Shown piece after piece: positions 1-7,566 of a stretch of DNA of 64,000 bases (within the stretch, counting starts at the first letter, position 1; each line of letters opens with the position of its first letter). Source of the DNA: Maricaulaceae bacterium EIL42A08 (GTDB taxonomy: Bacteria; Pseudomonadota; Alphaproteobacteria; Caulobacterales; Maricaulaceae); contig JAMZNZ010000001.1 of assembly GCA_024178355.1 (NCBI GenBank), positions 248,001-312,000 on the forward strand, read 5' to 3'. The notes beneath the pieces were generated by a model that searched no databases, was not told where the DNA came from, and saw nothing but the letters and a program-made list of their open reading frames with translations. A program made the translations under genes and the position numbers.

Positions 1-320
1 TGCGCGCCCTGGCTAACGACAAGATCCTGAAGAACGCCATGGAGACCCTGAAGGGCAAGCCGAAGGTCAAGCGCACCATGTGGTCTCGCCGCGCCCAGGA
101 ATATGAAGCCAAGATCAATTCCGGCGACCTAATTTCCATCGCTGAAGTGGTTCGTGACCTGCACCGCCAGGAAGACCAGCCTGAACCAAGCTATTCTGAG
201 CGCCAGCTCTATGAAAGCGCGCTGGACCGCATGGTTCGCGAAGTGGCCGCCGTTGAGAAGCTCGACCGCGACAAGGCGCTTGAAATGCTGACCGAGACGC
301 TGACGAAGAAGGCCGCCTAA
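1..320 (+). CDS. CarD family transcriptional regulator, C-terminal part
   Basis: The gene is cut by the window edge. The frame is open from position 3 and ends at the TAA at 318-320, giving about 105 residues. The visible part is all-helical and contains KRTMWSRRAQEYEAKINSGD followed by the AEVVRDLHR and SYSERQLYESALDRMVRE stretches, which are characteristic of the C-terminal helical domain of CarD/CdnL regulators. These proteins bind the RNA polymerase beta subunit through an N-terminal Tudor-like domain, missing here, and stabilise open promoter complexes; the C-terminal domain contacts DNA near the -10 element. A strong terminator follows at once, so rpoH downstream has its own promoter. 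The family call is confident; the role in this organism is inferred. Confidence 0.88.
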   Translation, partial: RALANDKILKNAMETLKGKPKVKRTMWSRRAQEYEAKINSGDLISIAEVVRDLHRQEDQPEPSYSERQLYESALDRMVREVAAVEKLDRDKALEMLTETLTKKAA

Positions 321-354
321 GCGCTCCTTCGCGTCAGATCGACCAGACTAATCA

Positions 355-389
355 CACCCCGTCAGTCTCAGCTGGCGGGGTGTTTTCTT
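355..389 (+). terminator. Rho-independent terminator after the CarD-family gene
   Basis: An 11-bp stem, CACCCCGTCAG at 355-365 and CTGGCGGGGTG at 372-382, has one G-U pair and a six-base loop, and is followed by TTTTCTTT. It lies 34 bases after the stop codon of the CarD-family gene. Confidence 0.85.
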
Positions 390-506
390 TGCGACAGAGA
401 AAAAATCTGCCGTTTCCTGTAGAAAATATGTCCAGAATGTGAACCGCCATAGGTCCCGCCGCGTAAAGGTCAATAACAAGCACGATGACCTTAGGGGAAT
501 TGACTA

Positions 507-1394
507 ATGGCTACGACACCGACCCGCTCTGCCGACCCGGACCGCCGCTACCTCAAGCGCGCCATGGACGCGCCGCTCCTGGAGCGCGAGGAAGAGCTGG
601 GTCTGGCCACGGCCTGGCGCGATAACGGTGATGAGGTGGCGCTGCACAAGCTGACCACCGCCTATATGCGCCTGGTGGTGGCGGTCGCGGCGAAGTTCCG
701 CCATTACGGCCTGCCTTTCCCGGATCTGGTCAGCGAAGGCAATATCGGCCTGATGCAGGCTGCGGCCCGCTTTGAGCCGGAGCGCGGTGTGCGCTTTTCT
801 ACCTATGCCAGCTGGTGGATCCGGTCCTCCATTCAGGATTATGTGCTGCGCAACTGGTCCATCGTGCGAACCGGTACAACCGCAGCGCAGAAGTCGCTCT
901 TCTTCAACCTTCGCCGCCTGCGTGCCCTCATCAAGGACGTCGGCTCAGGCGCGCTGACGCCGGAGAACCGCGCGTATGTGGCTCAGGCCCTGCGCGTGGG
1001 TGAGGATGACGTGGATCAGATGGCCTCGCGCCTGGCGGCGGTTGACCGCTCGCTCAACGCGCCCTTCACCGAAGATGGTGATGGTGAGTGGCAGGACTTG
1101 CTCGCTGACGAGCGCCCTGACCCTGAAGCTAGCGCCATGGACTCCCGCGACACCTCCAAGCGCTCTGAGTGGCTGGGTGAAGCAATGGATCGTTTGTCGG
1201 ACCGTGAGCAGCTGATCATCCGCGAGCGCCGCCTGCGCGAAGACAGCGTGACTCTGGAAAAGCTGGGCGTGCGCCTTGGCATCTCCAAGGAGCGCGTGCG
1301 CCAGATTGAGCATCAGGCCCTGAACAAGCTTAAGAATGCGCTGACCGAGACGGTGGGCGACCCGGAAGAAGCTGGCCTCATCCCGATGGTTTAA
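507..1394 (+). CDS. rpoH: RNA polymerase heat-shock sigma factor RpoH (sigma-32)
   Basis: The 295-residue length is normal for alphaproteobacterial RpoH. Sigma region 2 is clear (LPFPDLVSEGNIGLMQAA, then RFSTYASWWIRSSIQDYVLR, about residues 70-115). It is followed by the RpoH box QKSLFFNLRR near residue 130, which separates RpoH from the housekeeping sigma. Region 4 is the helix-turn-helix VTLEKLGVRLGISKERVRQIE near residue 255. RpoH directs RNA polymerase to heat-shock promoters such as those of chaperones and proteases; clpB with a candidate RpoH promoter lies at 34406 in this window. The ATG at 507 is preceded by TTAGGGGAATT, a usable ribosome site. Some alphaproteobacteria carry two rpoH paralogues, and which one this is cannot be told. 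Confidence 0.95.
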   Translation: MATTPTRSADPDRRYLKRAMDAPLLEREEELGLATAWRDNGDEVALHKLTTAYMRLVVAVAAKFRHYGLPFPDLVSEGNIGLMQAAARFEPERGVRFSTYASWWIRSSIQDYVLRNWSIVRTGTTAAQKSLFFNLRRLRALIKDVGSGALTPENRAYVAQALRVGEDDVDQMASRLAAVDRSLNAPFTEDGDGEWQDLLADERPDPEASAMDSRDTSKRSEWLGEAMDRLSDREQLIIRERRLREDSVTLEKLGVRLGISKERVRQIEHQALNKLKNALTETVGDPEEAGLIPMV

Positions 1395-1412
1395 GGCTTC
1401 GGCCTTACTTTT
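1392..1412 (+). terminator. Compact TTCG-tetraloop terminator overlapping the rpoH stop
   Basis: The stem is TAAGGC (1392-1397) and GCCTTA (1402-1407), with a TTCG loop and then CTTTT. The first three stem bases are the rpoH TAA stop codon, so the hairpin begins inside the coding sequence. The T-run reaches the end of the convergent gene at 1411. Confidence 0.7.
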
Positions 1413-2196
1413 AACGGGGCAAGGTGGGCGCTGGCGGCGCGTCCACCAGCTCTATCTGAGCCGGATGGCGCAGGCTGATGCTGGGGCCGTTGAGCTCGTA
1501 GAGCCAGCCACGCGTCCGGACGACCGCGCCCTCCAGCGCCATCAGATCAAGACCGGCCTCGTTGAAACGCGCTACCGCGTCCTCATCGGCGACGGCGGTG
1601 AAATCCGTTCGCCAATCCAGCCCGAAATTTAGAAACACCCACCCGTCGCGGGCGGTGGCGGCGGAAATCACACGGCCTTCGATGATTTGAGCAGAGTCCA
1701 GATATGGCGCAAGCCGGTTCGGGTCGGTGTCACGGATGGCAAATGCGCCCAGCGCCCAGGCGCCGGAATCTGCATCGCGGGCGCGCGCCTCAGCGTCAAA
1801 GAGCGACCCCAGATCACGATCCTGACCCTCACGCGGCCAGGCCAGCGCCCAGCCCTGCTCAATCAGCGTCACCGCGAGGTTGGAGCCATCCCCCAGCGTT
1901 ATCGCTGACGGAATGCGCCCATAGCGGTCGGGCTCGGCAATCGGGCTGTGGGTGATGGCAGCGTCCTTGATCAGCGCATCGAGCGCCGCCCGGGCCTGGA
2001 TCGCCGCATCTGGCACCTGATCACGGTCAGGCCCCTGAATGCCGGCGATCAACAGCGTCTGGCGCTCGCCGTCCATATCGGTGATGGACAGCGAATGCAC
2101 CGAGCGAGCCCGCTCCACCACGGCTGGCTGCTCAGGGGCCGGGCCTGAACAGGACAGCAAAAATGCCGCAAGAAGAAAAACGCCTGACCGGTGCAT
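1411..2196 (-). CDS. Thermonuclease-like (SNase-fold) lipoprotein, probably catalytically inactive
   Basis: The 261-residue protein starts with a lipoprotein signal (FLLAAFLLSC, lipidated Cys at residue 16). An SNase/OB-fold-like domain follows (residues about 35-150): LLIAGIQGPD aligns with the family's RL-GIDAPE block, DRYGRIPS with the DRYGR block, and LIEQGWALAW with the helix after it. The catalytic Arg and Glu of the first block are replaced (I and D at those places), while the DRYGR arginine is kept, so nuclease activity is unlikely. The C-terminal 100 residues (IIEGRVISAATARDGWVFLNFG, split here by family alignment) resemble a second OB-like domain. It is the last gene of the minus-strand metal locus, 32 bases after the MerT-like gene. 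A periplasmic membrane-anchored binding role is inferred only. Confidence 0.7.
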   Translation of the reverse strand: MHRSGVFLLAAFLLSCSGPAPEQPAVVERARSVHSLSITDMDGERQTLLIAGIQGPDRDQVPDAAIQARAALDALIKDAAITHSPIAEPDRYGRIPSAITLGDGSNLAVTLIEQGWALAWPREGQDRDLGSLFDAEARARDADSGAWALGAFAIRDTDPNRLAPYLDSAQIIEGRVISAATARDGWVFLNFGLDWRTDFTAVADEDAVARFNEAGLDLMALEGAVVRTRGWLYELNGPSISLRHPAQIELVDAPPAPTLPR

Positions 2197-2228
2197 GGGG
2201 CAACCCTACACCCGTCAGGCGTGTCTTT

Positions 2229-2609
2229 CTACAGAAGCAGGTCTGCGGCAAAGAAGGCGAAGAAGGCACCGACAGCCAGCAGAATACTGGCGACCCAAAG
2301 CGTGATGCCGCCGAACGTGCGCATGCGAGCGCAGGCTCTCGCCTTGGCCGGGTCAGCCGGGCATGGCGCATTACGCGTCGCCCAGCGGGCATACCAGGCA
2401 CCACCGAGCAGCAAGGCTGCAAAGCTGAAGACCCAGGCCTTGTGCTGGGACAGGAAAACCAGCCCCGGCACATTGGACGCCAGCCCCGCCATCACGGCAC
2501 CGGCCCCGATCGTGACGAGCAGAGCCGGTAGCGCGCAACAGATCAGCGTTGAGGCGCTGGCAAACAAGGCCAGCGCCGGCGCTGCGGTTTCACGAATGGC
2601 CAGACGCAT
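2229..2609 (-). CDS. MerT-like small membrane protein
   Basis: The 126-residue protein has three predicted membrane segments (about residues 8-45, 58-80 and 100-125). The first contains a vicinal Cys pair in LICCALPALLVTIGAGA, as in the inner-membrane mercuric transporters MerT/MerC, where the pair receives metal from a periplasmic HMA carrier. Its ATG overlaps the stop of the upstream HMA-domain gene by one base (TGATG), so the two are translationally coupled. This pairing mirrors the merT-merP arrangement, but the surrounding genes point to copper or a related soft metal rather than mercury. Metal specificity is inferred and no merA or merR is visible. Confidence 0.6.
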   Translation of the reverse strand: MRLAIRETAAPALALFASASTLICCALPALLVTIGAGAVMAGLASNVPGLVFLSQHKAWVFSFAALLLGGAWYARWATRNAPCPADPAKARACARMRTFGGITLWVASILLAVGAFFAFFAADLLL

Positions 2610-3013
2610 CAGTCAGCCATACCGCGGCGGATCGCCGTCGTCTCATAGCCAGAGCGGGTGACGAGATCACGGATCACCTCATCGGTCATGCTCTCACCCT
2701 CCCTGATGACCAGCTGAAGCACTTTGGTGTCGAGATCGACATGGATCGCAGCCACCTCGTCGCGGCGGCCAAAGGTGCGGGTCATGGCCATGGCGCAGAA
2801 GTCGCAGACCATGCCGTTAACCTCTGCGGTGACGAGTGAGCCGCCCGCGGCGAGCGCTGCGGAAATGTCCTCGTTCAGCGCCATGTCAGCAGGCTGCATG
2901 TCATGTTCGCCGTGGGCGTGATCATCATGGGCGTGCTCGCCGTGGTCATCAGCCAGCGCCGGAGACAGAGTGAAAAGGAAGGCCGCTGAGGCGGCAGCAA
3001 GAATACGAGTCAT
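2609..3013 (-). CDS. Periplasmic heavy-metal-associated (HMA) domain protein
   Basis: The 134-residue protein has a cleavable signal (AAASAAFLFTLSPALA), then a His/Asp-rich linker (residues about 22-40, with repeated DH, HAH and HGEHD). A single HMA domain follows with the metal site GMVCDFCAMAM (CxxC) and the family fold to the end. It probably carries copper or a similar ion in the periplasm and hands it to the MerT-like membrane protein, whose gene starts on this gene's stop codon. The ribosome site CAGGAGAGAC precedes the ATG well. It is the MerP-like half of a two-component transfer pair, fused to a His-rich metal-buffering segment. The specificity is inferred from the neighbouring PCuAC chaperone gene. 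Confidence 0.75.
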   Translation of the reverse strand: MTRILAAASAAFLFTLSPALADDHGEHAHDDHAHGEHDMQPADMALNEDISAALAAGGSLVTAEVNGMVCDFCAMAMTRTFGRRDEVAAIHVDLDTKVLQLVIREGESMTDEVIRDLVTRSGYETTAIRRGMAD

Positions 3014-3036
3014 GGATGTCTCTCCTGTGTTGAGAC

Positions 3037-3675
3037 TTAAAAACGGTAGATGAAGCTGGCGAAGGGCTCGTCGTCGGCTGGCGTGTAGCCAAGCTCGAGC
3101 AGGACCGGACCTTTGAAGAAGCGCACCAGCGGTGTGACGGTGACCGGCTCATCGCGCTGAGGCCGTTGATCAACCTCGAGCATGAACCAGGTGTGCAGAT
3201 CGCCGAAATCCCCCTCATAGGGGGCCCAGCCAACCCGGGCCGCCTGCATGGCTTCGCCGCCTTCGCCAAAATCGGCAAGACGGGCCTCCCAGCTGACGAA
3301 CCAGCGCCGGGTTTCCCAGTCAGCCATGACGCCAACGAAGCCAGCAGCCTCGGCATCGCGTGGATTGCCGTCAATGCCTTCGGCAACACCTGCGCCCGCA
3401 AAGGCGTAGAGATTGCCCTGGCTGTCAGGCCGGAAGCGGCGGTGAACAAGGTGGGTGGCCTGCGCGCCGGTAAAGACGAGATCGCGATCTCGCATCCACT
3501 CAACGCGGCCGCCCAGCGACCACTCATAGTGCGGTGTGTAGTGAACCCAGAGCGCGCTTGATGCGCGATCTGTTTCACCGATGGCTGTCCAGCCGCCCTC
3601 ATAGGAGACGGGTCTGGCGTCAGCCGTAGCGGTGCAGGCCAAAAGCCCGACACCCGCCAGAATATGTTTAAGCAT
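3037..3675 (-). CDS. Outer-membrane beta-barrel protein of the metal locus
   Basis: The 212-residue protein has a signal peptide (MLKHILAGVGLLACTATADA), then alternating aromatic/polar strands (SSALWVHYTPHYEWSLGGRVEW, in part) and a C-terminal FIYRF with the final Phe typical of BAM-assembled outer-membrane barrels. No enzymatic motif is seen. It lies between the His-rich lipoprotein and the HMA gene, 23 bases before the latter, so a role in the outer-membrane side of metal handling is likely but unproven. I do not recognise a named family. CopB-like proteins are also barrels in copper loci, but they are longer and Met/His-rich. Confidence 0.6.
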   Translation of the reverse strand: MLKHILAGVGLLACTATADARPVSYEGGWTAIGETDRASSALWVHYTPHYEWSLGGRVEWMRDRDLVFTGAQATHLVHRRFRPDSQGNLYAFAGAGVAEGIDGNPRDAEAAGFVGVMADWETRRWFVSWEARLADFGEGGEAMQAARVGWAPYEGDFGDLHTWFMLEVDQRPQRDEPVTVTPLVRFFKGPVLLELGYTPADDEPFASFIYRF

Positions 3676-3720
3676 GGAAAATCCCTGCCGAAAATGAACC
3701 TGGATGGGTTAGATCAAGGC

Positions 3721-4122
3721 TCAGACTTTGGGCGGGGGTGGATCAAAATTGATCGGACGGCCCGGTGCCACGTCGCTGTAGTGCGCCGTGCGCACAGCAA
3801 CAGTCTGCAAGGGTCCGGACTCATGGCCGGACAGGCGAGTGGCAGAAACCACTACACACTGTTCACAACCGCGCCCGGCCAGGCAATCAGGACATGTGTC
3901 ATGGTGTGATGAAGGCGTGGGCTTAGCAGGACCCTCTTCGACCATCGCCATGGCGTGATCGTGGTGATGGTGATTGGCCATGTCGTGGCCGTTATGCGCC
4001 ATGGACATGTCCACATCGGCATCACTGACTTCGACCTGCGCATGGGCATGGTTAGAGCTACAGGCCGACAGACCCGCCTCGCCCAGCGCAAACACCATCA
4101 GGAGTGCCAAGAACCACTTCAT
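3721..4122 (-). CDS. Histidine/methionine-rich lipoprotein, putative metal-binding
   Basis: This 133-residue protein starts at the ATG at 4122; an upstream extension would precede the signal with an unlikely leader. The signal ends in a lipobox LSAC (Cys 21). The mature part is rich in His and Met (MSMAHNGHDMANHHHHDHAM) and carries CPDCLAGRGCEQC, a pair of CxxC-like sites near residue 85. It resembles the short His-rich DUF2946-type proteins found beside copper TonB receptors and PCuAC genes in proteobacteria. It would bind metal at the periplasmic face of a membrane. A second His-rich protein, encoded at 6966-7427, sits at the other end of the same locus. Confidence 0.62.
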   Translation of the reverse strand: MKWFLALLMVFALGEAGLSACSSNHAHAQVEVSDADVDMSMAHNGHDMANHHHHDHAMAMVEEGPAKPTPSSHHDTCPDCLAGRGCEQCVVVSATRLSGHESGPLQTVAVRTAHYSDVAPGRPINFDPPPPKV

Positions 4123-4166
4123 GGGCAAAGCGTTACACGACCAGGCCAGAGCGTGCAAATAACACT

Positions 4167-4652
4167 CTAGTGATCGTGGTCCATTTCAGGTTCAACCATC
4201 TGGGGTACTTCGACGGTCAGAGCCACTTCGATTTCGCCAAGGTCTTCAAATACCAGCGTCACCGAAGGGGTCGCGCCCTCAACAAGTGGTTCGGCCAGAC
4301 CAAACATCATCAGATGCATGCCACCAGGCTCCAGCGCGACGGTCTCACCGGCCGGAATGACCAGACCGTCGGCCATGTTTCGCATGCGGAAAATGCCGTC
4401 TTCTTCAACGATGGCATGGATTTCAATGCCTTCAGCAAAGCCCTCAGGGCGGACCTCGATCAGGCGCTGATCGGTCTCGCCGGAATTTTCTATCGCAAAG
4501 AAGCCTGCGCCGGGCTGGCGATTGGTCGCCGTGGGGCGCGCCCAGGGGTGATCAATCTTCAATTCACCAATGACATAGTCGTGGGCGAAGGCGGGGGCCG
4601 CAGCCAGCGGTGCGGCGACGAGCGCAAGAGTGGCGAGAATGGCTTTGATCAT
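4167..4652 (-). CDS. Periplasmic copper chaperone PCu(A)C
   Basis: The 161-residue protein has a signal peptide (ATLALVAAPLAAAPAFA) followed by a PCu(A)C (COG2847) domain: WARPTATNRQPGAGFFAI, the ligand block IHAIVEEDGIFRMRNM and the second block GGMHLMMFGL, giving the family's H-M...H-M copper(I) site. The tail ends in a His cluster (DHDH). PCu(A)C delivers copper to cytochrome oxidase assembly or serves copper uptake. The start at 4652 is chosen because AGGAGG at 4660-4665 is 7 bases from this ATG but only one base from the ATG at 4658. It is 67 bases downstream of the TonB receptor gene, consistent with one transcription unit. Confidence 0.9.
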   Translation of the reverse strand: MIKAILATLALVAAPLAAAPAFAHDYVIGELKIDHPWARPTATNRQPGAGFFAIENSGETDQRLIEVRPEGFAEGIEIHAIVEEDGIFRMRNMADGLVIPAGETVALEPGGMHLMMFGLAEPLVEGATPSVTLVFEDLGEIEVALTVEVPQMVEPEMDHDH

Positions 4653-4719
4653 GATCATTCCTCCTGAGGCCGCAGCATGCTGCGCGGGCGGCACCCGCGC
4701 AACACACATCCTGCAGTGC

Positions 4720-6873
4720 CTAGAAGCGCGTATTCAAGCGCAGCCATGCACCCGCTCCGGCACCGGGCAGGCGCTCGCCCACCGGGATGCCGAGCCCGGT
4801 ATTCCGGTTGAAGCCTGACAGATGCTCGCGATAGCTGTGATCGAGGATGTTTTCCACGCCCGCAGATACCGTCACCGTCTCGCTGACCGTCCACGCGCCA
4901 AAGGCGTTGAGAAGAACATAGCCGGGCGTCGCGATTTCATTGTTGATGGCCGAGACCCGGTCCTGCTCGGCAACCGCGAGGGTTTCCACCGTCGCACTCC
5001 ACGCGGGCTGGTCGTAGGTCAGCCCCACACGAAGGCTTGGCGGCGTAATGCGATAGAGATCGTCATCAATGTCGGTCCGCTCACCGCGCACATAGGTCAG
5101 CACGCCGTCCAAACGCCACGCGTCATTGAGCGCCACGCCGAAGTCGGCATCCAGGCCCACAAGCTCTGCTTCGGTATTGGCAAAGCGCAGCGGGGTGGGA
5201 TCACCATTCATGCTGGAGATCATTTCAAGCGGTGTATCAATCACACCGGGCGTGTTGGGATCGGCCGGGACACCCTGCACATAGTCGTCGATCCAGCTGA
5301 CATAGAAGGTCGGGCGCAGATAGGTCCGCTCATCGGCAAAATCAAAGCCGACCTCGAAGGTGGTGGCGACCTCAGGATCAAGATCGAGGCTGCCCACATA
5401 GGTGTTGCCATCAGCCAGACCGCCGCTGGCCGAGATGGGCAGCCAGCCAAAGCGTTCCAGATAGCCGGTGACCCGTGACTTGCGTGACAGGGCGCCACGC
5501 AGCGTCAGTTCGTCACCGATCGACCGGGACACGCGCACAAGGCCATCAAGCGTCACATCATCCCAGCTGCGGTCAGCTGCGGTGAAGGCATTGGCCAGCA
5601 TGCGCGGGCCCATAGGCAGGGCTGGGCCCACGGTCGGCTCGCCGGCTTGAGCCTCGTGGGCATCGATGCGCGCGCCCACATAGACGTCAAAGCCAGCGCG
5701 CGGGCCTTCCCATTCGGCAAAGGCACCGGTGCGCGACAGCTCGATGTCCGGGAAAGGCGTCACGAAGAAGTTGGCATTGAGCGGATTGGTGATCGTCACG
5801 TCATGGCGCGACTGCACCGTGTCTGCCCCGATCGTCAGCCTGCCACCGGCAAGGTCGCGTTCAGCGCTGCCTTCAGCCATCACGGTTTCAGAGCTGGCAA
5901 AGGTTTCGCGCGAGCGCATCATGGCCGGCTGCGGAGCCGGGCGCAGGTTGAAATTATTCATCGCGTGATCGACGCGGGCATGGCTGAGCCTGACGCGCAG
6001 ATCCCAGCCCGCCACACCCGTGTTCAGCCCAACCCGGCTGGTGGATGTATCCATGAAACGGATATCCATCGGGAAGGGCGGGTTGCCGGTATCGTCCACT
6101 TCCTGGCGGCGATAATCGAAGGTAATCTCGGTGGTATCAGTCAGCTTCAGGCCATAGCCAACGCCATAAGCCATGCGCTCGTGACCGGTCCCGTCCAGGG
6201 TCGCCAGCGGCGTTTGGATATCACTGCCCTTCTCCAGCGAGCCCAGCACCTGGAAGCGCTGGCGGTCTGTTGCGTAGCCGACGACCCCGCCGACCGCGTG
6301 GCTTTCATCTACGCTGCGCACAAGCGCGGTCAGGTCACCGCTGAAGACGCCGTCCGGTCCGCTGGCGTAGTCGATGCGCTTGAAAATCGCGTTGACCGAA
6401 GCGGTCAGCGCCGGGCCATCACTGACCGGTGCAGCGCCGCGAGTAACTTCCAGCCGGTCCAGCAAGGGTGCTGGCGCATAGTGCAGCGGCGGATCCATCA
6501 GGTTCGGGCCACCTGAGGCAAAAGCCTGGCCATCAATTCGTGTCGCCACGCGCGGTCCGAACAGGCCGCGATACTGCACCTGACCCGACAGGCCACCATT
6601 ATCGATCAGGGCCGCGCCGGGAAGCCGGGCGACAAGACCGGCAGCGTCCGGCGCTATCGCCGGCACCTGACCGGCCAGGACAACATCGCCCTCGCCCATG
6701 CGCTGGCCCGACACGAGGATGACGTCATCCCAGGTCGTCCGCTCCTGCGGGTCATTGGTTTCTGAGGTGGTTGTTGACGCTGCAGCCAGAGAGGCAGCGA
6801 GGGCGATCTGTTGCGTACCGCAATCAGGGCAAAGCGCCAGTGCAGCAGCACCGGCAAGCAAAAGACTGGTCAT
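4720..6873 (-). CDS. TonB-dependent receptor, copper-type candidate
   Basis: The receptor is about 717 residues from the ATG at 6873, which begins a signal sequence (MTSLLLAGAAALAL). A TonB box-like DDVILVSGQ is followed by a plug domain (AAGLVARLPGAALIDNGG, then VQYRGLFGPRVATRIDG) and a long 22-strand barrel ending in LRLNTRF with C-terminal Phe. The plug style and the adjacent PCuAC and His-rich genes match the OprC/NosA-like copper receptors. The stretch MNNFNLRPAPQPAMM is Met-rich and could be part of a copper site. The receptor would import metal across the outer membrane using TonB-ExbBD energy. Specificity is by context only. An upstream in-frame start at 6945 would add 24 residues before the signal and is less likely. 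Confidence 0.85.
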   Translation of the reverse strand: MTSLLLAGAAALALCPDCGTQQIALAASLAAASTTTSETNDPQERTTWDDVILVSGQRMGEGDVVLAGQVPAIAPDAAGLVARLPGAALIDNGGLSGQVQYRGLFGPRVATRIDGQAFASGGPNLMDPPLHYAPAPLLDRLEVTRGAAPVSDGPALTASVNAIFKRIDYASGPDGVFSGDLTALVRSVDESHAVGGVVGYATDRQRFQVLGSLEKGSDIQTPLATLDGTGHERMAYGVGYGLKLTDTTEITFDYRRQEVDDTGNPPFPMDIRFMDTSTSRVGLNTGVAGWDLRVRLSHARVDHAMNNFNLRPAPQPAMMRSRETFASSETVMAEGSAERDLAGGRLTIGADTVQSRHDVTITNPLNANFFVTPFPDIELSRTGAFAEWEGPRAGFDVYVGARIDAHEAQAGEPTVGPALPMGPRMLANAFTAADRSWDDVTLDGLVRVSRSIGDELTLRGALSRKSRVTGYLERFGWLPISASGGLADGNTYVGSLDLDPEVATTFEVGFDFADERTYLRPTFYVSWIDDYVQGVPADPNTPGVIDTPLEMISSMNGDPTPLRFANTEAELVGLDADFGVALNDAWRLDGVLTYVRGERTDIDDDLYRITPPSLRVGLTYDQPAWSATVETLAVAEQDRVSAINNEIATPGYVLLNAFGAWTVSETVTVSAGVENILDHSYREHLSGFNRNTGLGIPVGERLPGAGAGAWLRLNTRF

Positions 6874-6965
6874 AGTGTAGGTCCATATGATCTGACCGGC
6901 GCGCCCCATGGGAGCACGCCAAAAGCGCCCGACAGTTCGGGCCATTATTGGTTTTTATGGAGAAG

Positions 6966-7427
6966 TCAGATCATGACCGGGGGAGCACGAAGGCCGACGG
7001 GTGGGCCCACAGTCGTGCGCGGCTGTTGAGCCGGATCAACGCGAGGCGCAAGGCTCGCCTGGGGCAGGACCGCCAGCGCCAGCCGCGTTTCAATGGCCGC
7101 CAGAGACGTGATTTTGCACAGCGTACATTCACACCCAACCATCTCATGGTCCGGCGTATGGCCGTCACCAGCGTGGTCCAGATGGGCCGCTGAAGCGAAG
7201 TCGGCGACCTCGCCATGGGCTGCACCATGGCCGTTAGCGGCGTGATGTTCTGCGTGGTGATTATGATGGGCGTGATGATCATGGCTAGCAGCCATGGGAG
7301 CGGCGATCGCGTCGTGGGACGCGGGAGCCTCCATCGCGTGCGCCAGCGGCATCATCGCCATCCACGCCCCATGGGCCACCACCGCCAGGGTGATGAGGAC
7401 GTGCGGGACTGTGCGCAGGCTCACCAT
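6966..7427 (-). CDS. Exported histidine-rich protein (DUF2946-like), putative metal-binding
   Basis: The 153-residue protein has a signal-like N-terminus (VLITLAVVAHGAWMAMMPLAHA) and a His-rich middle (SHDHHAHHNHHAEHHAANGH and several further HxH sites). It ends in a CECTLC motif near residue 105 followed by a second hydrophobic stretch (ITSLAAIETRLALAVLP). This architecture fits DUF2946-type proteins that accompany copper receptors. It is the first gene of the metal locus, 92 bases before the TonB receptor. The ATG at 7427 is preferred over a TTG seven codons upstream. It may buffer copper in the periplasm; no experimental function is implied. Confidence 0.62.
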   Translation of the reverse strand: MVSLRTVPHVLITLAVVAHGAWMAMMPLAHAMEAPASHDAIAAPMAASHDHHAHHNHHAEHHAANGHGAAHGEVADFASAAHLDHAGDGHTPDHEMVGCECTLCKITSLAAIETRLALAVLPQASLAPRVDPAQQPRTTVGPPVGLRAPPVMI

Positions 7428-7504
7428 ACGTTTTATGTAGGCGAGCAATGGGGCGTTGGGAAGGCAGGTGCCACAGCTTATACAGCGTCAGGGCCCTGCC
7501 CTCC

Positions 7505-7550
7505 GCAAACAAAAACCCCCGGAAGCGAGCGCTTCCGGGGGCCTTTGTCA
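7505..7550 (-). terminator. Strong Rho-independent terminator of the TonB receptor gene
   Basis: The near-perfect 11-bp stem CCCCCGGAAGC (7516-7526) and GCTTCCGGGGG (7531-7541) has a 4-base loop. Read on the minus strand it runs into TTTTTGTTT (7515-7507). It sits about 25 bases past the receptor's stop codon. Confidence 0.9.
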
Positions 7551-7566
7551 GGCGCGTGCCTCAGGC

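Noticed and set aside
2229-3013. Mercury resistance (mer) operon
   Set aside because: A MerT/MerP-like pair is present, but there is no merA or merR, and the neighbours (PCuAC, His-rich proteins, TonB receptor) point to copper.
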